Below are positions 10,219 to 21,332 of a stretch of DNA of 48,517 nt, one piece after another. Position 1 is the first letter of the stretch. Each line of letters starts with the position of its first letter. Under the pieces are notes generated by a model. It did not search any database. It saw only the letters and a list, made by a program, of their open reading frames with translations, and was not told where the DNA came from. The DNA comes from Corallochytrium limacisporum (taxonomy: Eukaryota > Opisthokonta): positions 49,949-98,465 of the forward strand of contig PDIP01000126.1 of NCBI GenBank assembly GCA_002811645.1, read 5' to 3'. The position numbers and the translations under genes are program-made.

Positions 10219-10429
10219 CCCCCCCCCCGGGGGGGGGGACCGCTTCCGCCCGAAATGGGCCACATACATCAAAAATTGCCCCCCCCCCACACACACACGC
10301 CACATAAAATCCATACATATCCCCCCCCCCCCCCCCGGGGGGGGGGACCGCTTCCGCCCGAAATGGGCCACATACATCAAAAATTGCCCCCCCCCCCACA
10401 CACACACGCCACATAAAATCCATACATAT
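10219..10429. repeat. tandem duplication of about 105 bp, each unit headed by a poly(C)-poly(G) palindrome
   Basis: Unit 1 (10219-10320) starts with C10G10, unit 2 (10321-10429) with C16G10. Both continue with the same roughly 82-base sequence starting ACCGCTTCCGCCCG, containing another C10-C11 run followed by CA repeats and ending CCATACATAT. The units differ only in homopolymer length. Confidence 0.95.
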
Positions 10430-13400
10430 CTCAGTTTTTCATCGAAAGGGACCCCAGAACGGAGTACACGAAAAACACAACCCCCCTCCCCCTTCTTTTC
10501 TTTTTTCCCCTCTACACAATTGATTACATATCGTTTTCAGCTCAGCCTAATGAAATCGAACAGAACTGATTTTATATTTCTTAGATTCACAAATATATTG
10601 TAGAAAGTGTAACGTCCATGTTTTCTCCTGACCACAACGAGCTCGGAATCTAGGCTAAGCAGTTGGACCTCTCCCCGGGGCCCGTATAGCGCGCTCGGAT
10701 GTTTTTGCTACAACGAAACCGCACACCCAAAGCCCGAGAGTTTAAAAAGAGAAGAGAGAGAGAGTAACACACACACATGTGAAAGCCAGGATACCGCAAA
10801 TAACGGGGAGCAGCCCTAGACTCCGCTTGTGATTCCAATTCAGCCATTTTTTAACTACTTGCGGTTCATTTCGTTCTCTTTCTGCATCTAAGACCACACC
10901 AGTTTGTACAATAGTTTCAATTTAAGAAGTTGGAATAGTTTCCCGCTAGTGGGTCCTTTTTGCCATCCTTGGAAATTCTCCATTTGAATCCGTTTCGTTC
11001 TGAAACATGGAAGGTCTTAGATACTCTCAGTAAAATTTGGGAGGGGGGGGGGTGGGGTGGGACCGGATGAACTGTGATACCGGGGCCACTCATTCCAACG
11101 TCTCATGAACCCAGGTGCCCCCGGGGTACAGTCAGCAAGGAGGGATAGCGCATACCATCACCTTCATACGAAATGACAAAGGTCTCCCGGTGGCTCTGGA
11201 CCTGTATTTCCCGGTCTGGCAAACTGTCGGACAGGTCTTGAAACGGTGACGCGAAACGAAGCGGGAGATCAGAAGCGGATACCTTCAGCATACAAACTCA
11301 AGCGCACCCGCCAGCCAAAAATTCCTTGCGCACTCCTCAGAACAACAGCGGACAGCGGTGAGAACAGCGTAGTTGTCTACGAGTAGGACTCGGAATCTAG
11401 TGACTCACGCCCCCTTATTCAAACCCTCCCCCTTCAAAGCCGTCACTGCTGTCTTACACAAATGGACTTTTTGGGAGTGTTATCTTTAGCAAGGGCTCAC
11501 TGGAGACGTGCATGATTCTCATTCTTGAGGAATACGTAGTGTGTGTCCTAGGTTTGAGTAATGCAACCATTCTCTCTTCACCTGAGACACATCAACTTGA
11601 GAGTTAGATGGGCAAGCCTACGAAGGGTGTGGAGATTGTTTACATTGAATTGCTAGCTCAAGGAGTCAATTTTGACTGCCACCTGAACGCATCCACCTCT
11701 GACCTCTCGGTTTGCCAAAGGCCATCCGTATAATTCTCTGTCCGAGGCGCTTGTGTGTCATCATCAGCACGCAACATCAAGAGCATCAAAGAGGGGTATC
11801 AATGAATGGGACATCATGTTGAAGCCATTCACTGTTATCTGGGAATGCTCGGGCATGTGGTAGAAGTCTTGGATGCCAGATATGGATTGGATGTCGAGCT
11901 GCAGTAACACAGATACCGTAAAATAATGAGCTGCCCGGGACAGCAGGGAGTGGCGGATGAGCACTAGTCGTACAAGCGGTAGGAAAGGACTTGCCAATTT
12001 GCGTAACTATAATCTATATGCAATGTGCCTCTCTCGCGATTACGTTCTCGGTGATAGCAAAGCACGCCGCACATTCTGATTTTTCCACAGCCCAGCCCCC
12101 CCCCCCTCCCCTACCCTCACTTCCCCGTTCTCTCCGTGTCTGGCCATAGATACATGGGGTGTGCCTTTGCCCGGAACAGAGATGAGATAGAACCAAAGCT
12201 TGTCACAGATTTTTTTATCGCTTTTTTTTTTCATTACTCGTCCCTACTGCGTCACTTGTAAATTATTTTTGTCTGGAGCACAGTAGGAGAGAAGGAAATC
12301 AAGAAGAAGGGTAGGGGGCGGCCGAAAGGTATGGAAGGAGAAGGAAAGAGGAACGTGCTTGTAGTAGATACACCAGGAAACAAGTACATGTCTGTAGAAC
12401 ATGGGGTTGCAAGGGTCGACTAAACTACTTCTGCCAATTACATTTTTTTGTTTTATTTTTAAATTCACTTTTTCATTTCTCGGCCTCAATCTTCCCTGTG
12501 TGCTGCTTACTGGGTTCCTTGGTTCTGTCTTCAACATATGTGGCATGACCTTTGTTTTACCAGAAACGCAAGGCCGTTCCATCTACACCACAATATGACT
12601 GCTTCTTTTGTTTCGCTGATTATGATATTTTGTGGTTTGGCTGCTGTGTGGAGGAACACTGCCGTGCGGACAGTGGTTGTGTTGGTGAAAGAGAAGCAAC
12701 TCAAGCACCATTACCGCGGCAAAGATGTGGAAAATTCCACAAGTTTGTTCCGATTTGGGGTGTCTCATCTTCGGGGTCTCTTGTGTTTGCGTCCAGCGGA
12801 AGATCTCCAGCCCTCTCACCAGGTTCCCTTGCCTACTAAACGCTGAACCTGCTGAAAAGTGTGTTTCCTTCCTCGTGACCCCTCCCTCCCCTTCGCCCGC
12901 ATTCCATTGTTTTCTTCATGTTTCCAGCACGCCAATAAACTCCTAATGATTTGTGGCCGGCAGATCCTTCGAAGAACACCAAACATTCGCGTACTGTTGA
13001 ACAGGCTCTGTCCATGCAGAAGACAAAATAAACGATTTTGTGAGAAACAACGGAAGTTTTCTCCGCTGATTGGGCTTCGCCACACTCCGAGCTGGACCCA
13101 ATGGGTACCCCACGCGGTGCCAGTACGCACCCCGTACTCATCGACACCACAGAGAGCATCATCAAAACATGCGTAGACCTTCGGTCAGCTAAACGGCTAT
13201 TGCTCTTTCGAAAGGAAACAGATTCCAAAATTTGATCAACGCGCTTTGCAGGTTAGTGATCCTCTCACTTGTGGGTGGCATTTGTCGTATTTACGGAGGA
13301 GATTGAGGACAGCGAGGAAAAAGAGGAGAGAGTTTTCTGTGAACAACAACACGCACGTCCGGACACGGCAACAATGCAGGGTCACAGGGTCCGCCGCAAG

Positions 13401-16400
13401 TGTTCACACAAGATCGCTGTTTCATACCCAACATACTTTAAATCAGCTGCAGAAGATCCGACATTTGCTCCTGTTCTGTCCACCGGCTAGTTACTCGCCA
13501 TCGCATCTGAATTGTACAAAGGCATCACCGCGTGTCGAGCTGGTTCTAACGCTCCTCCTCGCGCTCCAGCTATTCATCACTGATCCATAGAATAGTAACA
13601 GGGATGGTAGTAGTGAAAGAAGGCTTTAATGGCATCACTGCCATCGCAGATTTTTTCGTGTCGTTGCTTGAGCAGCAACGACGCGCATCCAAATGCCAAT
13701 GATAACAGTTTCAGAAATTCAGTCGGCAGAGAGCAAAAGGGTAAGGAATGTTTATTTTTGACCTCGGACCTCATTGCCTGAGTGGGTGTTTGAACGACTG
13801 CAGCATATTTGGACCCCGTTGGCTTCTAGGAAAATTTCGTCAGCACCGGTTGGGACAAAGGGCGTGCTGAAATTGTGTTGGAAGATAGTTCGTCTTGCCT
13901 GGGCCCGCAAGCGAGGCGCCGGGGTAAAAAGTAGGAGGGGGGGGGCGGGTAAGGAGCCAACAAACACATGGAAAAAAAAAGAAAATGAATTTCTAAAGTG
14001 CGCAGCAGTTACTGCACACACCTACAAATAGATTTCAACAGAAACCTATTCTTTGTTGTTGATTTTCACCCGCGGGGGGGAGAGAGAGAGAAGAGAATGA
14101 ACGGGAGGAGCGTAAGAGGACGTAGTACCGCAAGTTAAAAAGAAACAGGAAGCGTTTTTCTGCTTTAGCCGGTGAGCCACATCACCACTCAGTCACATAC
14201 AACATTTCTGTGGGGACATACACTCCCTAGGATCGCTTGTGTGCACACTCACGCAACGCATCAAAGGTTACCGATGTTGGCAGTGGTGTACCTATGGGAG
14301 TCCAATTTGACGCGGCCCGGCGACGTGTCCCTCCGCCCTTGTCAATTTACATTTTCTGTTGCCGTGTGCGGTGGGAAGCGCGAGTGTTTCGAAACAATTG
14401 GAAAAAAGTGCGTAGTCGGACAGCTGCCAAATACGTACTGGTCCTACTACGATTTTTCTCTCGCACATTAAATTTGTGCAAGATGAGCACGATACCTGAA
14501 GGGACAGACTGACGACAATTTAGAAGGGAGCACGATAGTGCCGGACGGTGGTAGCCTCAATGGGTAAACTCGACACTGAACCAAAACCTCTCTATCCAGA
14601 TCCGGCACAACATGCGTATCCAACATGCACAGATCAGCGCAGATGCAGTCGCAGAGCCACATGCGCACTGATCGCGCAGTTCCCCCCCCCCCTCCTCTTT
14701 CGCTGTGTTGATATTGTGCTATATAATCTAACTGTATGTGACCATACTTGATGACGCCCGTACCGCATCATCATCGACGATTCTTATCCATGTTGTCTTG
14801 AAAAGTGATTTTCTGTGGACCTTCAACACAGACCCGCCAGCCGATAGCCAACGCGGCACCTGACATAGTACACTCTGTGAACGAGAAAAACAATTGTGAC
14901 GGTGGCGAATCTAGAACCGATAGCCGGCCCCGGTATTTCTAAGATGGACATGGAGGCGACCTTCTGGAAAGCTGGACATGTCGGCCCGCCCACCCGCTCA
15001 CACCGGGCGCATACGCTGCACAACGTCTTGGGTGCGCGCATATGGTTCTTGTGCTCAGTTCATTTTACCCGCACATGTGCAACTCAAATGATCGTCGCCA
15101 ACCCCGTGTTTTATTTTGCCAAAGCCTTCCTTCTGTAAGTGCACCGGCGGGTATGCCATGACAGCAAGAGACAAATGACGCAGAGTAGGTCCCCCCCCTC
15201 CGGTTTTGAGCACGCTCAATCCATGAGTACGGGAGCGCGGGGGAGGGGATCCGTGTATTTTTTTTTTTCAGATGTGCTACCAATTTTATCTTTGGTCCCC
15301 TTCCAGAGACCCGCTGTAAATTTGGATACTTTATTAGACAACCCAGGCCCTCCTCCGCTCGCGTATGCTTACCTGCCCTTCCCCTTCCAAAATGTCCCCC
15401 CCCCCCAGCCAGCCAGCTACCCTGGCCGCCTCGTTCACTTGTCTTGCGCGCGGTCCCCCCCCCCTTCCAAGTTTTTCTCCGGTACCGTATCTCTCCGTAC
15501 CAAAATCAACAGGAAACTATAAGAAGGGAGGGAGAGAGGAGGGGGGGGGGACTGGGGACCGGAACAAAAAAAAACGAAAAAAAAAACTCTATCCTTTCTC
15601 TGTTGTGTGACCTTGTGCCTGCCCCAACCACCGGGTCTCATACAATCCCATTTCCCAGGCCTTTTGGACCCCTGCCCCGCTACTGCGAGCACTGGCAAGA
15701 GAAACAGTAAAGGAAACCCACAAGGGCCATGTGCGTAAAATACATAGTACATTAACTATAGCTCGTGTGGCGTTAGGATTAGTGGTAGGAATTTTAGGTG
15801 AGAAAAAATTTCCCCTCCATCGCATACCCGCATTCTCGACCACTCATTCTTTTTGTGATCCAACAGTACCTATTTTTTGTGAGGAGGGCGCTAGGGCTTG
15901 CTGCGTTTTCCATACATTTTTGTATGTTTTTCTATGACCGATGCAAACCGTGGTAGGCACGATCATATCCCCCGTCACCAGATGTGTGGAAGAGATTCAA
16001 TGCTGTTGCACAGGAATTCTAAATCCCTAAATATTTCTTATGTTTTGGGCGTTTAGCGCTCCGGTTATGTAAACAAAGTTCGCCAGTGTTCTATAGTGAA
16101 TGTATTGGATCTTGATTTCTCCTAGGTTTCCCAACTGCCATAGCTCTATTGTCAGTTAACAAACCTTCCGCCTTTGTTCCCATGTGCCACATGCACGCAT
16201 CGCAGACTGTACTGTCACTATGAGTGTGTTGGTCAACATCGCAATTTAATGAATGTGAAGCACTTTGACTGACAACCAGCAGGTTTAGCGGTTGATGCTG
16301 TTGATGTGGGTGTGTGTAATTGCTCTATTTGTGTCGGTCGATACCCCGATTGCCTTGTGTGATGAATTGCACATGTGCCGTGTGTGGCCCTCGGTGTGGT

Positions 16401-18211
16401 CCGTTCTCTGTGGGCGAGAATAGAGAAGTTTGAGCGCCCATGCACTCGGGGTGCGGGTGCATCCGTCAGTAGGTGCCAACCGCGAACGCCGACAAAAACC
16501 CTCATCCACCCATGAACGACAGTGGGCCGACTGCGAGCGGCAGGAGAAATCGTCCGTTTAGTCGGTTTTGCGCATGCTAACCTGTGCCCATGGCATGCAC
16601 ACACACTCACAAGCGCAAAAGTCCCCCAATCCCAACGTAGTAGCCACCTCATTGGCCATTCCTCCATCCAGTGTGGACGCTGATGGCGGCGTTTGGATGC
16701 TGGAGCGGACCATAAGTTGGTGGTACTGTCACCTTTGTGGAGGGTTGGTGTTGGGAAAATATCGATGGGTGATGCAGAACGATGATGAAGGATGCTGATG
16801 CTGTGTGGTCGATGCACCAAGAGAGATCTATCGGGTGATCCAGTACTGACGGAAACATGAACCGTGTGAGAGAATTTGAGACCAGCGGAGATGAGGGATA
16901 CGATGGTCACATACAGTGTCCAGCGCTGCGTAGTATGTGAGCGGGAGCAGTCCCCCTCCCCACCCCGGAATGTAAATGCCGCACCTGCGTCCTCGGTCCG
17001 ACCCAGAGCATATCATTTTCCTTATACTGAATTTATGACGTGATGCGAACGGCTTCGAGGCACTCTTCAGTTATGCCACAGCAGAACCTTTCGTGTAAGC
17101 GCGTACCGTTAGGTTGGTGGGGGGGGGAGGAAGACTGCATCGGTGTCCGCAAGGAGTCCTGTTGGGAATATTGTGACTTGCCAGGGGGAGGAGAGGTAGG
17201 TATTATAAGTATTGGATATACCGCCACTCCTCAGGATACTGCATAAATACGCAAATACCAATATCATTATCAGTGAGGTTTCGCTATCACGATACACCAG
17301 TTACAACATAACTGACGAGGCTGCGGTACCACAGCACGCCTCTCGGTGAATTACACCCCATACTGAATGTACCAGAGTATATCAAGGGGGTCACTGGACG
17401 AGTACTGAAACCGCTTTTTTTGAGTCGTTAAAATTTCGTTGTAGGTCCGGGGTGTCCAATCTCCCGTTCTGTTCGCTTATGTCAATAGAGTTGATGGTTT
17501 TGGTACCGTGATCAGCGCTCGGTCTTATAATTTCTAAGAAATTGGTCCGCTGTGCACGCTGCAAAAACACACAGGCACACACCCACCCCTTGGTCCTCCC
17601 CGCTTCCTGCCCGCACCGCGCACAGAGACACAGACACGCTCAGAAGCGCCCGAACATACAAAAAATAGAAACTGACCCATCACGACCCACCGGACCATAT
17701 CTGTACAGCTCCATACCCGAGAGATACACTCCAACTAAGGGTCCCAATCATCGTGTTCTTCTGGAAACATGCGAGAAGGGTGGGGAAACGCGGTCACAGT
17801 GACCATACTCTTGTCCGTGCCCGTTCATCACCATACCCATCATCCATCCATCCACCATCAGTCAAACTGAAACTCTTCCGAGAAAAAAAGCATTCATTGA
17901 TTAGAGTAGATAGACAGACGAACGATCGTAGGGCGCAGCGGTGAGCACACGCAGGCTTAACGTAAATCAACTCCACGTACGCAGTCACGACGGGATCCGG
18001 GCTGTCCAATCCCTGCGCAGCGACGGCAGTATCAAGAGAGCCGCAGGCTAGCGGGATGGGGCATGAGAGCGACAGCGAGAGAAATTGAGAAAGCGATAGT
18101 GCGCGATTAGACCGCCTCCAACAGGCAAGGGAGATATGCAACGCTCTGCTGGAGGAGAGCGGTTTGTGGTGAGCGGTGAACCAGAACAAGCACAGACACA
18201 GACAAATGACA

Positions 18212-18390
18212 GGGAGAGAGGGAGAGAGAGAGAGAGAGTGTGTGTGTGTTTGTGCCAGAGAGCGAGAGCGAGAAAGAGAGAAAGAGAGACAGAGAGAAAG
18301 AGAGAAAGAGAGACAGAGAGAAAGAGAGAGAGAAAAGAAAGAGAGAGAGGGAGAGAAAAGAAAGAGAGAGAGGGAGAGAAAGATTGAGAG
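18212..18390. repeat. GA-rich polypurine satellite
   Basis: About 180 bp of nearly pure purine on the plus strand with an embedded GT run. A 24-bp unit beginning AAAGAGAGAAAGAGAG is repeated exactly at 18273-18296 and 18297-18320, followed by two copies of a roughly 23-bp AAAGAGAGAGAGGGAGAG-type unit at about 18338-18382. Its complement is a CT tract, which explains a long Leu/Ser open frame on the minus strand. Confidence 0.9.
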
Positions 18391-18949
18391 AGTTAGCAAG
18401 AACAGCGCGGCTGTAAGAACTACGGCGAGGAAAGGAGAGAAGGGGAGCTCAAAAAAAGGAAGGGTGGTGACCAAGCCAAGCTAAGAGATAGAGAAAAACG
18501 AGGAACAATTTTCGGGAAGTGAGGCGAAGGGCGCATTGATGTGCAGAGACTCCGTGAGGACAAGGGAGTAGACAATTTTTTGCTAAAAGGGACAGAACAG
18601 GAAATAAACTGGGCGTCAGCGACCTGGAACGAGGCAGACTTCTACAAAATGCGACTCCCGCCCCCTACCATACATCATAGTCACTGATAGTGTGGAGAAT
18701 TGGTTGGAGATAGAGAGATGGATATTGGTGATTGTACCGCTGCACAGTTTCAATTGGGAAGAAACACACCGTATTCGTATTATGTATGAAATGCTCAGTG
18801 AATTTTGTATATATATTGTATGCTGATGATGGATTTAGGATGATGAAATTATGACATATGATGACTGACTACTAGTTGCGGCAACGCATATAGGGTTGAG
18901 AATCTCCAGGACCTCAAAGCGATGGTTTTTATACCTCAAACCGGTCCGC

Positions 18950-20332
18950 TTAGAAAGAAGGGAATTGCATGACGCTGGGCATGGCAAAGGCACCGTAGTC
19001 CAGGCCAATGGTACCAGCACCGCCGGACCAGCGAGTGGCACTCTGCTGGTCGAAGGCCTGCTGCTGGTTGTAGTAAGCGTTGGGCTCGTCCACCATGCTA
19101 GGCATCATGGGCCCGTCGTACAGACCAGCGACGGCAGAGTACATGGGATTGTAGCTGTCAGCTGTGGCGCCAGGGCTCACATCGTTGGCAGTCTGACGAC
19201 CAGAGCTGCCGGGAGAGTCAGGCAGAGTGGTGATCTCCGAGTAGTTGCTGGCGGCACGGTTCAGGTTCTGCACCGGGCGAGAGGTGCTGGACCAAGATGC
19301 CTTGTTAGCGAGGGTGAAGGAGCCAGAGGAGGACATGGAAGCAGACAGGCTGGCCTGCTCGATGCTCACAAGGGAGTTGCTAGACACAGAGCTGGCAGGA
19401 TCCATGATGTACTCACTACCAGGTGCAGTCAGCTGGTCGTAAGCGCCAGGGGCAGCGGGGAACTCAAAGCTGTTGCGGCCGAGCATGGTCACGGGGCGGT
19501 TGAACTGGTCAATCACCTTCTGTTGCTGCTGGTTCGCGTTGGCAGTGACAGCGGCAGCGGCGGCAGCGGCAACAGCGGGGGCAACCTGCTGCTGAGGCTG
19601 CTGCTGCTGAGGCTGCTGCTGCTGAATCTGACGCTTCTGCTGGCCACGGCGACCAGGGGTGGTAGTCTGCTGAGCACCAGCGGGCAGAGGCTCGTCACGG
19701 TGCAGAGCACGCTCGTGAGAGACCTTGTGGATGCGCTGGGTGAAGGCACGGTCACAGTAAGAGCACTTGTAGGGCTTCTCACCGGTGTGGATGCGCTCGT
19801 GCTTACGGCGGGCGTCGGAGTGGACGAAGCCCTTGCCGCAGAACTGGCACACGAAGGGGCGCTCACCAGTGTGCTGGCGGACGTGGGTAGCCAAGGCAGA
19901 GCTCACAGCAAAGGCCTTGGGGCACTGCTTGCACTTGTAAGGCTTGGCACCAGTGTGGGTGCGAATGTGCTTCTGCAAGTCGCACTTCTGAGCGAAGGCA
20001 GAGGGGCAGTATGAGCACTTGAAGGGGCGCTCGCCAGTGTGGACACGCTGGTGGCGGACCTTCTGGTTTTGGTAGGCAAAGCACTTACCGCAGACCTCGC
20101 ACTGGTGAGGCTTGTTGCCGTTGTGTTGACCTTCGTGGATCTTGAGCTCAGTGCGGCGAGTGAAGGTTTGGGGGCACTGCTTGCACTTGTAGACCTGCAC
20201 GGGCTTCTTGGTGATCATGCCCATGGGAGCAGGAGTAGGGTTTGTCAGGCCAACCTGGGCGACCAGGTTGGGCATGGCGGCGGCGACAGTAGTATCGACC
20301 GCAGTCTGGCCGAGTTGACTTCCAAGACTCAT
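18950..20332 (-). CDS. C2H2 zinc-finger protein with six fingers and a Gln/Ala-rich C-terminal region
   Basis: 460 residues from the chosen start. Six consecutive C2H2 fingers lie at about 48-70, 76-98, 104-126, 132-154, 160-182 and 188-211, all with intact Cys2His2 ligands. TGE(K/R)P-type linkers join most of them, which is the signature of sequence-specific DNA binding. The last finger has H-X4-H spacing (His206, His211). A basic, polyQ and polyA segment follows (about 227-275), then a Ser/Asn/Gln/Pro-rich tail that may be an activation region. It probably acts in the nucleus as a transcription factor; no specific orthologue is recognised. The frame is open 65 codons further upstream to an ATG at 20527, but codon choice there is unbiased, whereas from 20332 it becomes strongly G/C-ending (Lys AAG, Gln CAG, His CAC nearly always). 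The ATG at 20332 also has a reasonable context. Confidence 0.92.
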   Translation of the reverse strand: MSLGSQLGQTAVDTTVAAAMPNLVAQVGLTNPTPAPMGMITKKPVQVYKCKQCPQTFTRRTELKIHEGQHNGNKPHQCEVCGKCFAYQNQKVRHQRVHTGERPFKCSYCPSAFAQKCDLQKHIRTHTGAKPYKCKQCPKAFAVSSALATHVRQHTGERPFVCQFCGKGFVHSDARRKHERIHTGEKPYKCSYCDRAFTQRIHKVSHERALHRDEPLPAGAQQTTTPGRRGQQKRQIQQQQPQQQQPQQQVAPAVAAAAAAAVTANANQQQQKVIDQFNRPVTMLGRNSFEFPAAPGAYDQLTAPGSEYIMDPASSVSSNSLVSIEQASLSASMSSSGSFTLANKASWSSTSRPVQNLNRAASNYSEITTLPDSPGSSGRQTANDVSPGATADSYNPMYSAVAGLYDGPMMPSMVDEPNAYYNQQQAFDQQSATRWSGGAGTIGLDYGAFAMPSVMQFPSF

Positions 20333-20444
20333 GATGGCTGTGATAGTGTTGTGTGTGAGTGGACTACTGTGGGCTATTGGAGTATAGTAAGGCCATTGAA
20401 TATCGATCCTTTCGGACCTTAAGGTTGTCTCTGAAGTGCTGCTC

Positions 20445-20452
20445 AATAAATA
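20445..20452 (-). promoter_or_regulatory. possible TATA-like element of the zinc-finger gene
   Basis: Read on the minus strand this is TATTTATT, about 115 bases upstream of the chosen ATG at 20332. The position would suit a TATA element with a roughly 80-base leader. There is no other support. Confidence 0.25.
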
Positions 20453-20795
20453 CCCCAAGTGATCATGATCTTGACGGGTGATAACTTGGTGATGACCTTT
20501 CTGTTCCGTACATTTAATGTCCTGCATCTGAATGGCCTTTCTCTGTCTCCGTCAAACAATCCACCCGCCGGCGGGAAATAAACCCCTCGACTCCACTATT
20601 GTCACTCTACCGCGAGCTCCCCCCCCTTCGAGCCTTCCCTCTGTTCTGGTTTTCTTTATTCTTGTCGTCACAAATCTATTTCAAGGCCATATACTTTCTC
20701 TATGCAGGACCTAGGCTTTACACTCTCCCAAAACCGCCTCTCCCTCTCCCAATCTCTCCAGTGCCACTATGAGTCTTCGGTGAGAAGCACCCCCC

Positions 20796-21040
20796 NNNNN
20801 NNNNNNNNNNNNNNNNNNNNNNNNNNNNNNNNNNNNNNNNNNNNNNNNNNNNNNNNNNNNNNNNNNNNNNNNNNNNNNNNNNNNNNNNNNNNNNNNNNNN
20901 NNNNNNNNNNNNNNNNNNNNNNNNNNNNNNNNNNNNNNNNNNNNNNNNNNNNNNNNNNNNNNNNNNNNNNNNNNNNNNNNNNNNNNNNNNNNNNNNNNNN
21001 NNNNNNNNNNNNNNNNNNNNNNNNNNNNNNNNNNNNNNNN
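20796..21040. other. assembly gap (245 N)
   Basis: A run of N. It is preceded by C-rich sequence and followed by CCTCCCCGGGGAAAGGGGGG, so the missing stretch is probably another C/G-rich low-complexity tract. Confidence 1.
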
Positions 21041-21316
21041 CCTCCCCGGGGAAAGGGGGGGAGAGAGTTGTGGTGGTTGCGATCTCTGGGTGAAACCCTC
21101 CAGACCCCTTTCCCCCCTTTCCCCCCTTCCCCCCCTTCTGTCCTTTAACACACTCTCTCCTTGCCTTCCCAGTGCGCGCCGCTGTCCCTTCCTCCCTTCC
21201 CCCTTTTCCCAATCTCTCTCAGCTCGGCCTCTGTGCCTTGCCTTTCCCTGTGCCCGAGGCATCTGGAGGTGTCCACTGCTCCCCCAATGATCTGCGTACA
21301 ATAGCGGCCGCCATCC

Positions 21317-21332
21317 TCCACTGTACAGTGGA
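21317..21332. repeat. 16-bp perfect palindrome
   Basis: TCCACTGTACAGTGGA is its own reverse complement. It lies in a region without a recognised gene. Confidence 0.85.

Larger units (their letters stand above)
9840..18949. other. 9.1-kb gene-poor region
   Basis: I recognise no complete gene in this stretch. It contains a tandem duplication built on C/G palindromes (10219-10429), many C or G homopolymers (near 11042, 12098, 13937, 14683, 15191, 15398, 15457, 15541 and 17119), a GA-rich satellite (18212-18390) and a short frame with a transporter-like peptide end (12401-12598). The longest open frame without a repeat in it, 225 codons at 16233-16910 on the minus strand, shows no family motif and has a scrambled His/Arg/Ser/Thr composition. 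Multi-exon genes with short diverged exons, or non-coding transcripts, cannot be excluded by eye. Confidence 0.5.

Noticed and set aside
10178-10423. Several overlapping frames with Gly/Pro runs and two repeats
   Set aside because: They are translations of the tandem duplication and its C/G palindromes, in multiple frames on both strands.
13531-13570. GGTTCTAACGC as a pol III B-box (similar word at about 4577)
   Set aside because: The flanks do not form a T-arm and no tRNA cloverleaf fits at either place.
16233-16910. 225-codon minus-strand frame, the longest in the gene-poor region
   Set aside because: No motif, no hydrophobic pattern or domain-like composition, and no conserved-looking core; a chance frame is more likely.
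17794-18474. Long Leu/Ser-rich minus-strand frame resembling a membrane protein
   Set aside because: It is the translation of the CT complement of the GA satellite; outside the repeat it has no protein-like features.
20333-20527. In-frame N-terminal extension of the zinc-finger protein
   Set aside because: Codon choice and composition change abruptly at 20332; the upstream part looks like leader and promoter sequence.
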